Part shown: piece after piece, positions 7,982-15,566 of the stretch | Layout of the letters: each line of letters opens with the position of its first letter | Numbering within the stretch: the stretch's first letter is position 1 | NCBI RefSeq assembly: GCF_003112575.1 | Contig: NZ_BEWC01000010.1 | Coordinates: 62,001 to 126,000 of the forward strand | Direction: 5' to 3' | From: Streptomyces ardesiacus | Lineage (GTDB): Bacteria; Actinomycetota; Actinomycetes; Streptomycetales; Streptomycetaceae | Length of the DNA stretch: 64,000 bases | Position numbers and translations under genes: made by a program | Notes under the pieces: model-generated | The model's database searches: none | The model's input: the letters and a program-made list of their open reading frames with translations, nothing else | What the model was told of the DNA's origin: nothing

Positions 7982-9109
7982 GTGACCCATCCCTTCCTGG
8001 ATCTCGCCCCGTTGAGCGCCGGCCGTTTCGCCGCGATCGAGGACCGGATCGCGCGCCTGCTGGGCACCGCGCAGGACGTGGTGGTGATGCAGGGCGAGGC
8101 GCTGCTGCCGCTGGAGGGCGCGATCCGCGCCGCCGCGGGTCCCGGCACCGTCGCGCTGAACGTCGTCACGGGGCCGTACGGGCAGACCTTCGGCGACTGG
8201 CTGCGGGACTGCGGCGCGACCGTGCACGACCTCGCCGTGCCGTTCCGCACGGCGGTCTCCGCCGAGCGGATCGGCCAGGCCCTCGCCGAGCACCCGGAGA
8301 TCGACTTCGTGTCCCTGGTGCACGCCGAGGCGGCGACCGGCAACACCAACCCGGTCGCGGAGATCGGCGAGGTGGTGCGGGCGCACGGCGCGCTGTTCTA
8401 TCTGGACGCGGTGGCCTCCGTGGGCGCCGAGCCGGTGCTGCCGGACGCGTGGGGCGTGGACCTGTGCGTGATCGGCGCGCAGAAGGCGATGGGCGGCCCG
8501 GCCGGGGTGTCGGCGGTGTCGGTGAGCGAGCGGGCCTGGGCGCGGATGGCGGCGAACCCGCACGCGCCGCGGCGCTCGTACCTGTCCCTCCTGGACTGGA
8601 AGGAGCGCTGGATCGACGGCGGGCGCAAGGCGCTGCTGCACGCGCCGGCGCAGTTGGAGATGCTCGCGCTGGAGGCGTGCGTCGAGCGCATCGAGACGGA
8701 GGGCGCCGGGGCGGTGATGGCGCGGCACGCGTCCGCCGCGGCGGCGACCCGGGCGGGCGCGCTCGCGCTGGGCGGCCTGGAGCCGTTCGTGTACGAGGCG
8801 AAGGACGCGGCGCCGGTCGCCACGACGCTGCGGACGCCCTCGGACGTCGACGCCTCCGCGCTGGTGGCCCGCGCCCTGGAGTCCGACCCGGCGCTGCCGC
8901 TGGCGGCGGGCGGGGGCGCGCTGGCGGGCGAGATGATCCGGGTCAACCACTACGGTCCCCACGCCACGCCCGGGGCCGTACAGGGCTGCCTGGCGGCACT
9001 GGGTGCCGCGCTGGCCGAGCGGGGCGGCAAGGCCGATCCGGAGGCGGCCCGGCGGGCCGCCGAGGAGGCGTGGCGGCGGCCGGCCGGAACGAGTCCTTCG
9101 GAAGGATGA
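7982..9109 (+). CDS. Class V PLP-dependent aminotransferase (alanine/serine-glyoxylate type)
   Basis: A 375-residue fold-type I enzyme. The PLP aspartate is D142 in LFYLDAVASVG, and the Schiff-base lysine is K168 in LCVIGAQKAMGGPAG, which is typical of the serine/alanine-glyoxylate aminotransferase group. The frame is open to 7877, but the GTG at 7982 follows GAAGAGAG at good spacing and gives the usual N terminus. The gene sits just upstream of ectA on the same strand, 330 bases away. That AT-richer gap holds its own signals, so it is probably not part of the ect operon. The substrate is not determined. Confidence 0.82.
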   Translation: MTHPFLDLAPLSAGRFAAIEDRIARLLGTAQDVVVMQGEALLPLEGAIRAAAGPGTVALNVVTGPYGQTFGDWLRDCGATVHDLAVPFRTAVSAERIGQALAEHPEIDFVSLVHAEAATGNTNPVAEIGEVVRAHGALFYLDAVASVGAEPVLPDAWGVDLCVIGAQKAMGGPAGVSAVSVSERAWARMAANPHAPRRSYLSLLDWKERWIDGGRKALLHAPAQLEMLALEACVERIETEGAGAVMARHASAAAATRAGALALGGLEPFVYEAKDAAPVATTLRTPSDVDASALVARALESDPALPLAAGGGALAGEMIRVNHYGPHATPGAVQGCLAALGAALAERGGKADPEAARRAAEEAWRRPAGTSPSEG

Positions 9110-9438
9110 ATTCGAGGGAATTCCTGATTCTCACACAAGTAGAATTAAGGAATTCCACTCAGCGCAGCTTCCCGTATTCTTCTGCCCGCTTTCCCGGGAC
9201 CTAAACACGGCACTTTCACGAACGCCGATCTTCACAATTCGGACACGTCTCGCGCCGGTTATGGGATTGTGACCCGATCCACACGCTGCCCGCTTTGCGG
9301 CTTTCGTCCTCCACAAATCATCCCAAAACGCCGCCCCCTCGCGCGGAAGCACGCGCCCGCGTGATAACACACGAGGCATGCATTCGTAACCCCATGCGGC
9401 GATGCAATTTCGATTTTCGCTGGGTAAATTCAATTTGC
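9110..9438 (+). promoter_or_regulatory. ectABCD upstream control region (AT-rich island)
   Basis: About 330 bases clearly richer in A/T than the surroundings. It holds GAATTC at 9108-9113 and two copies of the palindrome GGAATTCC at 9117-9124 and 9149-9156, 32 bases apart, about three helical turns. ATAAC at 9364-9368 and GTAAC at 9386-9390 are 22 bases apart, resembling the a-site spacing of GlnR boxes. GlnR is reported to control ectABCD in S. coelicolor. TAAATT at 9425-9430 is a candidate -10 box only 8 bases before the ectA ATG. No ribosome site is visible, so ectA mRNA may be leaderless. Confidence 0.55.
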
Positions 9439-9951
9439 ATGACTGCCGCGCAAGCAGACCTGCAAATCGATCGTCCGAGAGTGGCCGACGGCGCCGCCCT
9501 GTGGCGGATAGCGAGGGATTCCAAGGTCCTCGACCTGAACTCCTCCTACAGCTATCTGCTCTGGTGCCGGGACTTCGCCGCCACGTCGGCCGTCGCCCGC
9601 GACGAGAACGGTGAGCCGGTCGGCTTCGTCACCGGATACGTGCGTCCGGACCGCCCGGACACCCTGCTCGTGTGGCAGGTCGCGGTGGACGAGGCGTACC
9701 GCGGGCGCCGGCTCGCCGCCGCCCTGCTCGACGGGCTGGCCGAGCGGACCGTCGCGGAACGTGGGCTGACCACCCTGGAGACCACCATCTCCCCCGACAA
9801 CACCGCCTCCCAGCGGCTGTTCACCTCGTTCGCCGAGCGTCGCGGCGCCCGGGTGGAGCGCGAGGTGCTGTTCGACGCCGGCGTGTTCCCCGACGGGCCG
9901 CACGAGCCCGAGGTCCTGTACCGCATAGGCCCCCTGTCCGCCACCGGCTGA
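9439..9951 (+). CDS. ectA: L-2,4-diaminobutyrate N-acetyltransferase EctA
   Basis: The 170-residue GNAT enzyme acetylates L-2,4-diaminobutyrate, the second step from aspartate semialdehyde to ectoine. The EctA signature LNSSYSYLLWCRDFA and the acetyl-CoA motif A (VAVDEAYRGRRLAAALL) are clear, as is TTISPDNTASQRLF. The frame extends upstream to 9295, but the ATG at 9439 gives the family length. No Shine-Dalgarno precedes it. It is the first gene of ectABCD, separated from ectB by 127 bases that contain a hairpin. Identification is firm from sequence and gene order. Confidence 0.97.
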   Translation: MTAAQADLQIDRPRVADGAALWRIARDSKVLDLNSSYSYLLWCRDFAATSAVARDENGEPVGFVTGYVRPDRPDTLLVWQVAVDEAYRGRRLAAALLDGLAERTVAERGLTTLETTISPDNTASQRLFTSFAERRGARVEREVLFDAGVFPDGPHEPEVLYRIGPLSATG

Positions 9952-9973
9952 CCGGGCCCTCCGGACGGCCCGG
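9952..9973 (+). promoter_or_regulatory. Intercistronic hairpin between ectA and ectB
   Basis: CCGGGCC and GGCCCGG form a perfect 7-bp stem with an 8-base loop. It starts right after the ectA stop. It could be an RNA-processing or partial termination signal. Confidence 0.4.
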
Positions 9974-10078
9974 CACCCCGTGCCAGTCCGGCCCCGCAGA
10001 CTTCCCGGCGGACCGCACCGGTCCCCGGATCCGTACGACCTTCCTCTCCCACCCTCACCCCACGAGGAGCGATTCGTC

Positions 10079-11350
10079 GTGACCATCACCCAGCCCGACC
10101 TCAGCGTCTTCGAGACCGTCGAGTCCGAGGTGCGCAGCTACTGCCGCGGCTGGCCCACCGTCTTCGACCGTGCGGTCGGCAGCCGCATGTACGACGAGGA
10201 CGGCCACGAGTACCTCGACTTCTTCGCCGGAGCGGGCTCGCTCAACTACGGGCACAACAACGCCGTCCTGAAACGCGCGCTGATCGACTACCTGGAGCGG
10301 GACGGCGTCACGCACGGGCTCGACATGTCGACGACCGCCAAGCGCCGCTTCCTGGAGACGTTCCAGAACACGATCCTGCGCCCGCGCGACCTGCCGTACA
10401 AGGTCATGTTCCCGGGCCCGACGGGCACCAACGCCGTCGAGTCCGCGCTGAAGCTGGCGCGCAAGGTCAAGGGGCGCGAGTCGATCGTGTCCTTCACCAA
10501 CGCCTTCCACGGCATGTCGCTGGGGTCGCTGGCCGTGACCGGCAACGCGTTCAAGCGGGCCGGGGCCGGCATCCCGCTGGTGCACGGCACGCCCATGCCG
10601 TTCGACAACTACTTCGACGGCACCGTCGAGGACTTCATCTGGTTCGAGCGGCTCCTCGAGGACCAGGGCTCCGGCCTGAACAAGCCGGCCGCCGTGATCG
10701 TCGAGACGGTGCAGGGCGAGGGCGGCATCAACGTGGCCCGCGCCGAGTGGCTGCGGGCCCTGGCCGACCTGTGCGAGCGCCAGGACATGCTGCTCATCGT
10801 CGACGACATCCAGATGGGCTGCGGCCGTACCGGCGCCTTCTTCTCCTTCGAGGAGGCGGGCATCACGCCGGACATCGTCACCGTCTCCAAGTCGATCAGC
10901 GGCTACGGCCTGCCCATGTCGCTGTGCCTGTTCAAGCCCGAGCTGGACGTCTGGGAGCCGGGCGAGCACAACGGCACCTTCCGCGGCAACAACCCGGCCT
11001 TCGTCACGGCGACCGCCACGCTGGAGACGTACTGGACCGACGGCTCGGCCATGGAGAAGCAGACCCGCACCCGCGGTGAGCAGGTCGAGCAGCACATGAT
11101 CGCCATCACCGAGGAGAACCTCGCCGACGTCAAGGAGTACCGCGGCCGCGGTCTGGTCTGGGGCCTGGAGTTCCACGACAAGGGCCGCGCGGGCCGGGTC
11201 GCCAAGCGCGCCTTCGAGCTGGGGCTGCTCATCGAGACCTCCGGCCCCGAGAGCGAGGTCGTCAAGCTGCTCCCGGCGCTCACCATCACGCCCGACGAGC
11301 TGGACGAGGGCATGAAGACCCTCGCCCGCGCCGTGCGCGAGACGGTCTGA
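10079..11350 (+). CDS. ectB: Diaminobutyrate--2-oxoglutarate transaminase EctB
   Basis: A 423-residue class III aminotransferase that makes L-2,4-diaminobutyrate from aspartate semialdehyde with glutamate as donor. Landmarks are FFAGAGSLNYGHNN (49-61), the PLP aspartate in LLIVDDIQMGCGRTG (~239-252) and the Schiff-base lysine K271 in TVSKSISGYGLPMS. The length matches the family. The GTG start follows GAGGAG with nine bases of spacing; the open frame further upstream has no support. It is the second gene of ectABCD. Confidence 0.97.
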   Translation: MTITQPDLSVFETVESEVRSYCRGWPTVFDRAVGSRMYDEDGHEYLDFFAGAGSLNYGHNNAVLKRALIDYLERDGVTHGLDMSTTAKRRFLETFQNTILRPRDLPYKVMFPGPTGTNAVESALKLARKVKGRESIVSFTNAFHGMSLGSLAVTGNAFKRAGAGIPLVHGTPMPFDNYFDGTVEDFIWFERLLEDQGSGLNKPAAVIVETVQGEGGINVARAEWLRALADLCERQDMLLIVDDIQMGCGRTGAFFSFEEAGITPDIVTVSKSISGYGLPMSLCLFKPELDVWEPGEHNGTFRGNNPAFVTATATLETYWTDGSAMEKQTRTRGEQVEQHMIAITEENLADVKEYRGRGLVWGLEFHDKGRAGRVAKRAFELGLLIETSGPESEVVKLLPALTITPDELDEGMKTLARAVRETV

Positions 11351-11387
11351 CCGTCCGACGGCCCGGCCGTCCGGCACCACCCATTCT

Positions 11388-11424
11388 TCCGGCGCCTTCC
11401 GCCCGCGCGGCCGAAGGCGCCGGA
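11388..11424 (+). promoter_or_regulatory. Strong hairpin between ectB and ectC
   Basis: TCCGGCGCCTTC pairs with GAAGGCGCCGGA (12 bp) around a 13-base GC loop. It lies 38 bases after the ectB stop and 41 bases before the ectC start, so it may cause partial termination, act as a 3' stabiliser or mark a processing point. Confidence 0.5.
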
Positions 11425-11464
11425 GACCCTTGCACATCCTTCACCTAGGAGGCATCGCAACACC

Positions 11465-11863
11465 GTGATCGTCCGTTCGTTCAAGGAGTTCGAAGGCACC
11501 GACCGGCACGTGAAGAGCGCGTCCGGCACCTGGGAAAGCACCCGGATCGTCCTCGCCAAGGAGAAGGTCGGCTTCTCCCTGCACGAGACGATCCTGTACG
11601 CGGGTACGGAGACGTCGATGTGGTACGCGAACCACATCGAGGCCGTCGTCTGCACCAAGGGCGACGCCGAGTTGACCGACCGCGAGACGGGGAAGACGTA
11701 CCACATCACGCCGGGCACGATGTACCTCCTCAACGGCCATGAGCGGCACACGCTCAAGGTCAAGGAGGACTTCCACTGCATCTGTGTCTTCAACCCGCCC
11801 GTCACCGGACGGGAGGATCACGACGAGAACGGCGTCTACCCGCTGCTCACCGAGGAGGTGTGA
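11465..11863 (+). CDS. ectC: L-ectoine synthase EctC
   Basis: A 132-residue single-domain cupin that cyclises N-gamma-acetyl-diaminobutyrate to ectoine. Typical segments are the opening MIVRSFKEFEGTDR, SLHETILYAGTETSMWYANH, EAVVCTKGDAELTD and the cupin core GTMYLLNGHERHTLK. The length equals the family norm. The GTG start follows GGAGG with slightly long spacing. It is followed after six bases by ectD. Confidence 0.97.
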   Translation: MIVRSFKEFEGTDRHVKSASGTWESTRIVLAKEKVGFSLHETILYAGTETSMWYANHIEAVVCTKGDAELTDRETGKTYHITPGTMYLLNGHERHTLKVKEDFHCICVFNPPVTGREDHDENGVYPLLTEEV

Positions 11864-11869
11864 GTCACC

Positions 11870-12766
11870 GTGACCACGACCACGAACGTCACTGATCTCT
11901 ATCCCACCCGCGGCGCCACCGAGGTGGCAACCCCCCGGCAGGACCCGGTCGTCTGGGGCTCCCCGGACACGCCCGGTCCGGTCTCGGCGAGCGACCTGCA
12001 GTCCCTGGACCGCGACGGCTTCCTCGCCATCGACCAGCTCATCGCGCCGGAGGAGGTGGCCGAGTACCAGCGCGAGCTGGAGCGGCTCACCACGGACCCG
12101 GCCATCCGCGCGGACGAGCGCTCGATCGTGGAGCCGCAGTCCAAGGAGATCCGGTCGGTCTTCGAAGTGCACAAGATCAGCGAGGTCTTCGCCAAGCTGG
12201 TACGCGACGAGCGCGTGGTCGGGCGGGCCCGGCAGATCCTCGGCTCGGACGTCTACGTCCACCAGTCGCGGATCAACGTCAAGCCGGGCTTCGGGGCCAG
12301 CGGTTTCTACTGGCACTCGGACTTCGAGACCTGGCACGCCGAGGACGGCCTGCCCCACATGCGCACGATCTCGGTCTCGATCGCGCTCACGGAGAACTTC
12401 GACACCAACGGCGGCCTGATGATCATGCCGGGGTCGCACAAGACGTTCCTCGGGTGCGCGGGGGCCACGCCGAAGGACAACTACAAGAAGTCCCTGCAGA
12501 TGCAGGACGCGGGGACGCCGTCCGACGAGGCGCTGACCAAGATGGCCTCCGAGTACGGCATCAAGCTGTTCACCGGCAAGGCCGGCTCGGCGACGTGGTT
12601 CGACTGCAACTGCATGCACGGGTCGGGCGACAACATCACGCCGTTCCCGCGCAGCAACGTGTTCATCGTGTTCAACAGCGTGGAGAACACGGCCGTGGAG
12701 CCGTTCGCGGCCCCGATCCGGCGGCCGGAGTTCATCGGCGCGCGGGACTTCACGCCGGTGAAGTGA
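11870..12766 (+). CDS. ectD: Ectoine 5-hydroxylase EctD
   Basis: A 298-residue Fe(II)/2-oxoglutarate dioxygenase that turns ectoine into 5-hydroxyectoine. The family signature surrounds FYWHSDFETWH. The iron ligands are H149 and D151 in WHSD and H250 in NCMHGSG, and all are present. The start is a GTG 6 bases after the ectC stop, so translation is probably coupled. Presence of ectD means that the strain can make both ectoine and hydroxyectoine. A strong terminator follows the gene. Confidence 0.97.
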   Translation: MTTTTNVTDLYPTRGATEVATPRQDPVVWGSPDTPGPVSASDLQSLDRDGFLAIDQLIAPEEVAEYQRELERLTTDPAIRADERSIVEPQSKEIRSVFEVHKISEVFAKLVRDERVVGRARQILGSDVYVHQSRINVKPGFGASGFYWHSDFETWHAEDGLPHMRTISVSIALTENFDTNGGLMIMPGSHKTFLGCAGATPKDNYKKSLQMQDAGTPSDEALTKMASEYGIKLFTGKAGSATWFDCNCMHGSGDNITPFPRSNVFIVFNSVENTAVEPFAAPIRRPEFIGARDFTPVK

Positions 12767-12780
12767 CCCGCGTCTGATCT

Positions 12781-12822
12781 CGGGCAGGGGCCTTTTCGTG
12801 TGGGACGGGAGGCCCCTGCCCG
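12781..12822. terminator. Terminator after ectD
   Basis: CGGGCAGGGGCC and GGCCCCTGCCCG make a perfect 12-bp stem with an 18-base loop that includes TTTT. It lies 14 bases after the ectD stop and between convergent genes, so it can serve both. Confidence 0.85.
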
Positions 12823-12844
12823 ATGCTGTCCGCAGCCGCTGGGC

Positions 12845-13939
12845 TCAGCCCGCCAATACGTCCAGCAGCCGGTCCACGTCGGACTCGGTGTTGTACACGT
12901 GGAAGGCGGCCCGCAGGTTGCCCGCCCGGTCGGAGACCTGGACGCCGGCCTCGCCCAGCCCGCCCTGGCGGTGGCCGAGCCCCGGCACCGACACGACGGC
13001 GGAGCCCGGCGCGGGCACCGGCTCGTGGCCCAGCGCGCGCACCCCCGCGCGGAACCGGTCGGCGAGGGCGGTGTCGTGGGCGTGCACGGCGTCGACGCCC
13101 AGTTCCTCGATCAGTGCCAGGGAGTGCCGGGCGCCGGTGTACGAGAACAGGGCGGGGGACTCGTCGAACCGCCGGGCCGAGTGCGCGTACTCCTCGACCG
13201 GGCCGTAGCAGCTCTCCCAGGGGCGTTCGCCGGTCGCCCAGCCGGCGAACCGCGGTGTCAGCCCGGCCGCCGCGCCCAGGTCCTCCGGTACGACGAGGAA
13301 GGCGACGCCGCGCGGGCAGAGCACCCACTTGTAGCCGACGGCGGTCACGAAGTCGAAGTCGTCCGCGGCCGTCGGCAGCCAGCCGTTCGCCTGGGAGACG
13401 TCGATCAGCGTCCGTGCCCCGTGCGCCCGGGCGGCGTCCCGCAGCGCGGCGAGGTCGGCGATCCGCCCGTCGGCGGACTGCACGGAACTGACCGCGACGA
13501 GCGCGGTGCCGGGGCCCACCGACTCGGCGAGCCGCTCCAGCGGGACGCTGCGCACCTTGAGGTCGCCCCGGGCGTGCAGCGGGTTCACCAGGGAGCTGAA
13601 GTCGGCCTCCGCGGTCAGGACTTCGGCCCCCGGCGGCAGCGACGCGGCGACGAGCCCGCTGAACGTGGCGACGGACGCGCCGGTCGCGACCCGGGTGGCG
13701 GGCACCCCCACGAGGCGGGCGTACGCGGCCCGGGACGCCTCGACGTCGGCGAACATGTCGAGCGGCTGCCCCGCCGCCGCGGCGGCCGCCGCGTCGCGCA
13801 TCGCGACGAGGGACCGGGCGGGGAGCAGGCCGGTACTGGCGGTGTTCAGGTACGTGGTCTTCGGCGCGAACTCGGCACGGACGAGGTTCTCGAAGCTCTC
13901 CATGGCACCACTGTGCGGCCCCCGGATCTCCCCGTCCAT
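12845..13939 (-). CDS. Class V PLP-dependent aminotransferase (cysteine desulfurase/EgtE-like fold)
   Basis: A 364-residue fold-type I enzyme. Key segments are TTYLNTASTGLLP near the N terminus, TLIDVSQANGWLP with the PLP aspartate (~180) and the Schiff-base lysine K204 in VTAVGYKWVLCPRG. The opening and the lysine environment resemble the isopenicillin-N-epimerase/EgtE branch rather than true cysteine desulfurases, which would carry a catalytic cysteine loop. ATG at 13939 is chosen because AGAAAGAGG precedes it; ATG at 13903 (MESFENLV) is the alternative. The substrate is unknown. Its 3' end faces ectD across the shared terminator. Confidence 0.78.
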   Translation of the reverse strand: MDGEIRGPHSGAMESFENLVRAEFAPKTTYLNTASTGLLPARSLVAMRDAAAAAAAGQPLDMFADVEASRAAYARLVGVPATRVATGASVATFSGLVAASLPPGAEVLTAEADFSSLVNPLHARGDLKVRSVPLERLAESVGPGTALVAVSSVQSADGRIADLAALRDAARAHGARTLIDVSQANGWLPTAADDFDFVTAVGYKWVLCPRGVAFLVVPEDLGAAAGLTPRFAGWATGERPWESCYGPVEEYAHSARRFDESPALFSYTGARHSLALIEELGVDAVHAHDTALADRFRAGVRALGHEPVPAPGSAVVSVPGLGHRQGGLGEAGVQVSDRAGNLRAAFHVYNTESDVDRLLDVLAG

Positions 13940-14010
13940 CGCCTCTTTCTACGCGGTGTCTCCAAGCAACGCTTATGTACCGCCGCCCACCTGCGACGAC
14001 GGCGGACCCG

Positions 14011-14724
14011 TCACGTCCCGGGCACCGCGCATCCGTCCGGGCCGCAGGCCTCCGCGTCCCCGTCGTCGATCAGCTTCAGCGGCGTGCGCCCGCCCCACGC
14101 CTGGGTCAGCGCCTGGGCGAAGACCTCGGCGGGCTGGGCTCCCGAGACGCCGTAGGCCCGGTCGAGCACGAAGAACGGCACCCCGGTGGCCCCGAGCTGC
14201 GCGGCCTCCCGCTCGTCGGCGCGCACGGCGTCGGCGTAGGCGTCGGGGTCGGCGAGCACCGCACGGACCTCACCGGCGTCCAGACCGGCGCCGACGGCGA
14301 GCTCCTCGAGCCGCTCGTCGTCGTTGAACACGGAGCGCTCGTCGGCGAAGTTGCCCCGGTAGAAGGCGTCGAGGAGGGCCTCGTGCCGTCCCCGTTCCCG
14401 GGCGAGGTGCAGCAGGCGGTGCATGTCGAAGGTGCTGCCGTGGTCGCGGCCCCGGGTGCGGTAGTCCAGGCCCTCGGCGGCGGCCTGCGCACCGAGGTTG
14501 TCCTCACCGGCCTGCGCCTGGGCCTCGCTCATGCCGTACTTGGCGGTGAGCATGGTCAGCACCGGCTGCACGTCGTCCTTGGCCCGCCCGGGATCGAGCT
14601 CGAACGAACGGTGGACCACCTCGACCGCGTCCCGGTGCGGGAAGGACGCGAGCGCCTTCTCGAAGCGGGCCTTGCCCACGTAGCACCAGGGGCAGGCGAT
14701 GTCGCTCCAGATTTCGACGCGCAT
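14011..14724 (-). CDS. FrnE-like DsbA family oxidoreductase
   Basis: A 237-residue thioredoxin-fold protein of the FrnE/2-hydroxychromene-2-carboxylate isomerase-like group. The active motif CPWC is at residues 11-14 (WSDIACPWCYVGKARFE). The cis-proline region is ATGVPFFVLDRAYGVSGAQ near residue 180. The C terminus adds two further cysteines in EACGPDGCAVPGT. There is no signal peptide, so it acts in the cytoplasm. FrnE proteins help against oxidative stress or act in polyketide pathways, and the specific role here is unknown. Confidence 0.85.
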   Translation of the reverse strand: MRVEIWSDIACPWCYVGKARFEKALASFPHRDAVEVVHRSFELDPGRAKDDVQPVLTMLTAKYGMSEAQAQAGEDNLGAQAAAEGLDYRTRGRDHGSTFDMHRLLHLARERGRHEALLDAFYRGNFADERSVFNDDERLEELAVGAGLDAGEVRAVLADPDAYADAVRADEREAAQLGATGVPFFVLDRAYGVSGAQPAEVFAQALTQAWGGRTPLKLIDDGDAEACGPDGCAVPGT

Positions 14725-14752
14725 GTCTCGGCTCTTCTCCGGCTCGTACGGC

Positions 14753-14771
14753 GGCGGAGTCCTTCTCCGCC
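14753..14771. terminator. Small hairpin between 14724 and 14812
   Basis: GGCGGAG-TCCTT-CTCCGCC, a perfect 7-bp stem. It lies between the end of the DUF1349 gene and the start of the FrnE-like gene, both on the minus strand. It is a weak terminator candidate. Confidence 0.35.
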
Positions 14772-14811
14772 CTTTGCGTGAACCTTCAACCAGCCGGTCG
14801 CATTCCCGCCC

Positions 14812-15420
14812 TCAGCTTCCGTCCCGCAGGTCCGCGGGCCACCCCGGCCGGAACTCCAGGTGGTCGTAGGTCACCGTGCAGCCCTCGCCCGTCGGCGCCT
14901 GAGCCAGGAATCCGACGAGGGCCGCGCCGGTCTCCTCCTCGTCGCCGAGCGTGAAGAGACGGACGAAGGTCCAGCGCTCGCCGTCCGGGGAGGCGTGGAA
15001 GGCGAAGGCCCGGCCGCTCCGGCTGACCCGGAACCAGACGGAGTTCCCCTCGACGGTGAAGGAGTTGCAGTCGTCGGAGTGGCCGCGGGTGACCACCGTG
15101 CAGACCGTGGCCACGTCCGGGGAGTACTCCAGGCACAGCTTGGCCCAGGCCCGCTCCCCCACGTGGACGTAGAGCACGCCGGCGTCGAACGCACCGCGGA
15201 ACCCGACGGTGACGCGGGCGACGAGCTGGAAGTCCCCCTCGGGCGAGCCCAGCAGCCGCGGCGCGTCGGAGACGGACTCCAGCGACTCCCCGGTGGGCGG
15301 CACGAAGCGGTCCTGCCGGGGGCCGGCCCGTCCGGTGAGGACGCCGTCCCGGTGGGACCAGTGGCCGTCGGGGCCGTAGGCGCGCAAGGAGAAGGGCAGT
15401 TCGGGGAGGTCCAGGTCCAT
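14812..15420 (-). CDS. DUF1349 domain protein (concanavalin-like fold)
   Basis: A 202-residue protein starting MDLDLPELPFSL. It matches the DUF1349 pattern: FVPPTGESLESVSDAPRLL, then FDAGVLYVHVGERAWAKLC, then TVVTRGHSDDCNSF, then WTFVRLFTLGDEEETGAALVGF. These proteins adopt a lectin-like beta sandwich; the yeast relative is called regulator of enolase. Biochemical function is unknown. No signal peptide is seen. The frame is open upstream to 15585, but the ATG at 15420 fits the domain start. The gene is divergent from the histidine kinase gene. Confidence 0.78.
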   Translation of the reverse strand: MDLDLPELPFSLRAYGPDGHWSHRDGVLTGRAGPRQDRFVPPTGESLESVSDAPRLLGSPEGDFQLVARVTVGFRGAFDAGVLYVHVGERAWAKLCLEYSPDVATVCTVVTRGHSDDCNSFTVEGNSVWFRVSRSGRAFAFHASPDGERWTFVRLFTLGDEEETGAALVGFLAQAPTGEGCTVTYDHLEFRPGWPADLRDGS

Positions 15421-15566
15421 GGCGGGATTCTTCCAGGCGGGGCCGGGCGCCGGAGCTTCGGGGGCGGTGCGGCCGGTACGGCTCCGCCGGGAGTCCACTT
15501 TCGTCGTCCGGGACCGCGCCGAAGGGAGGACGCGGGGGCCCGGGGGCGGCCCTCTATCGTCTGCGC

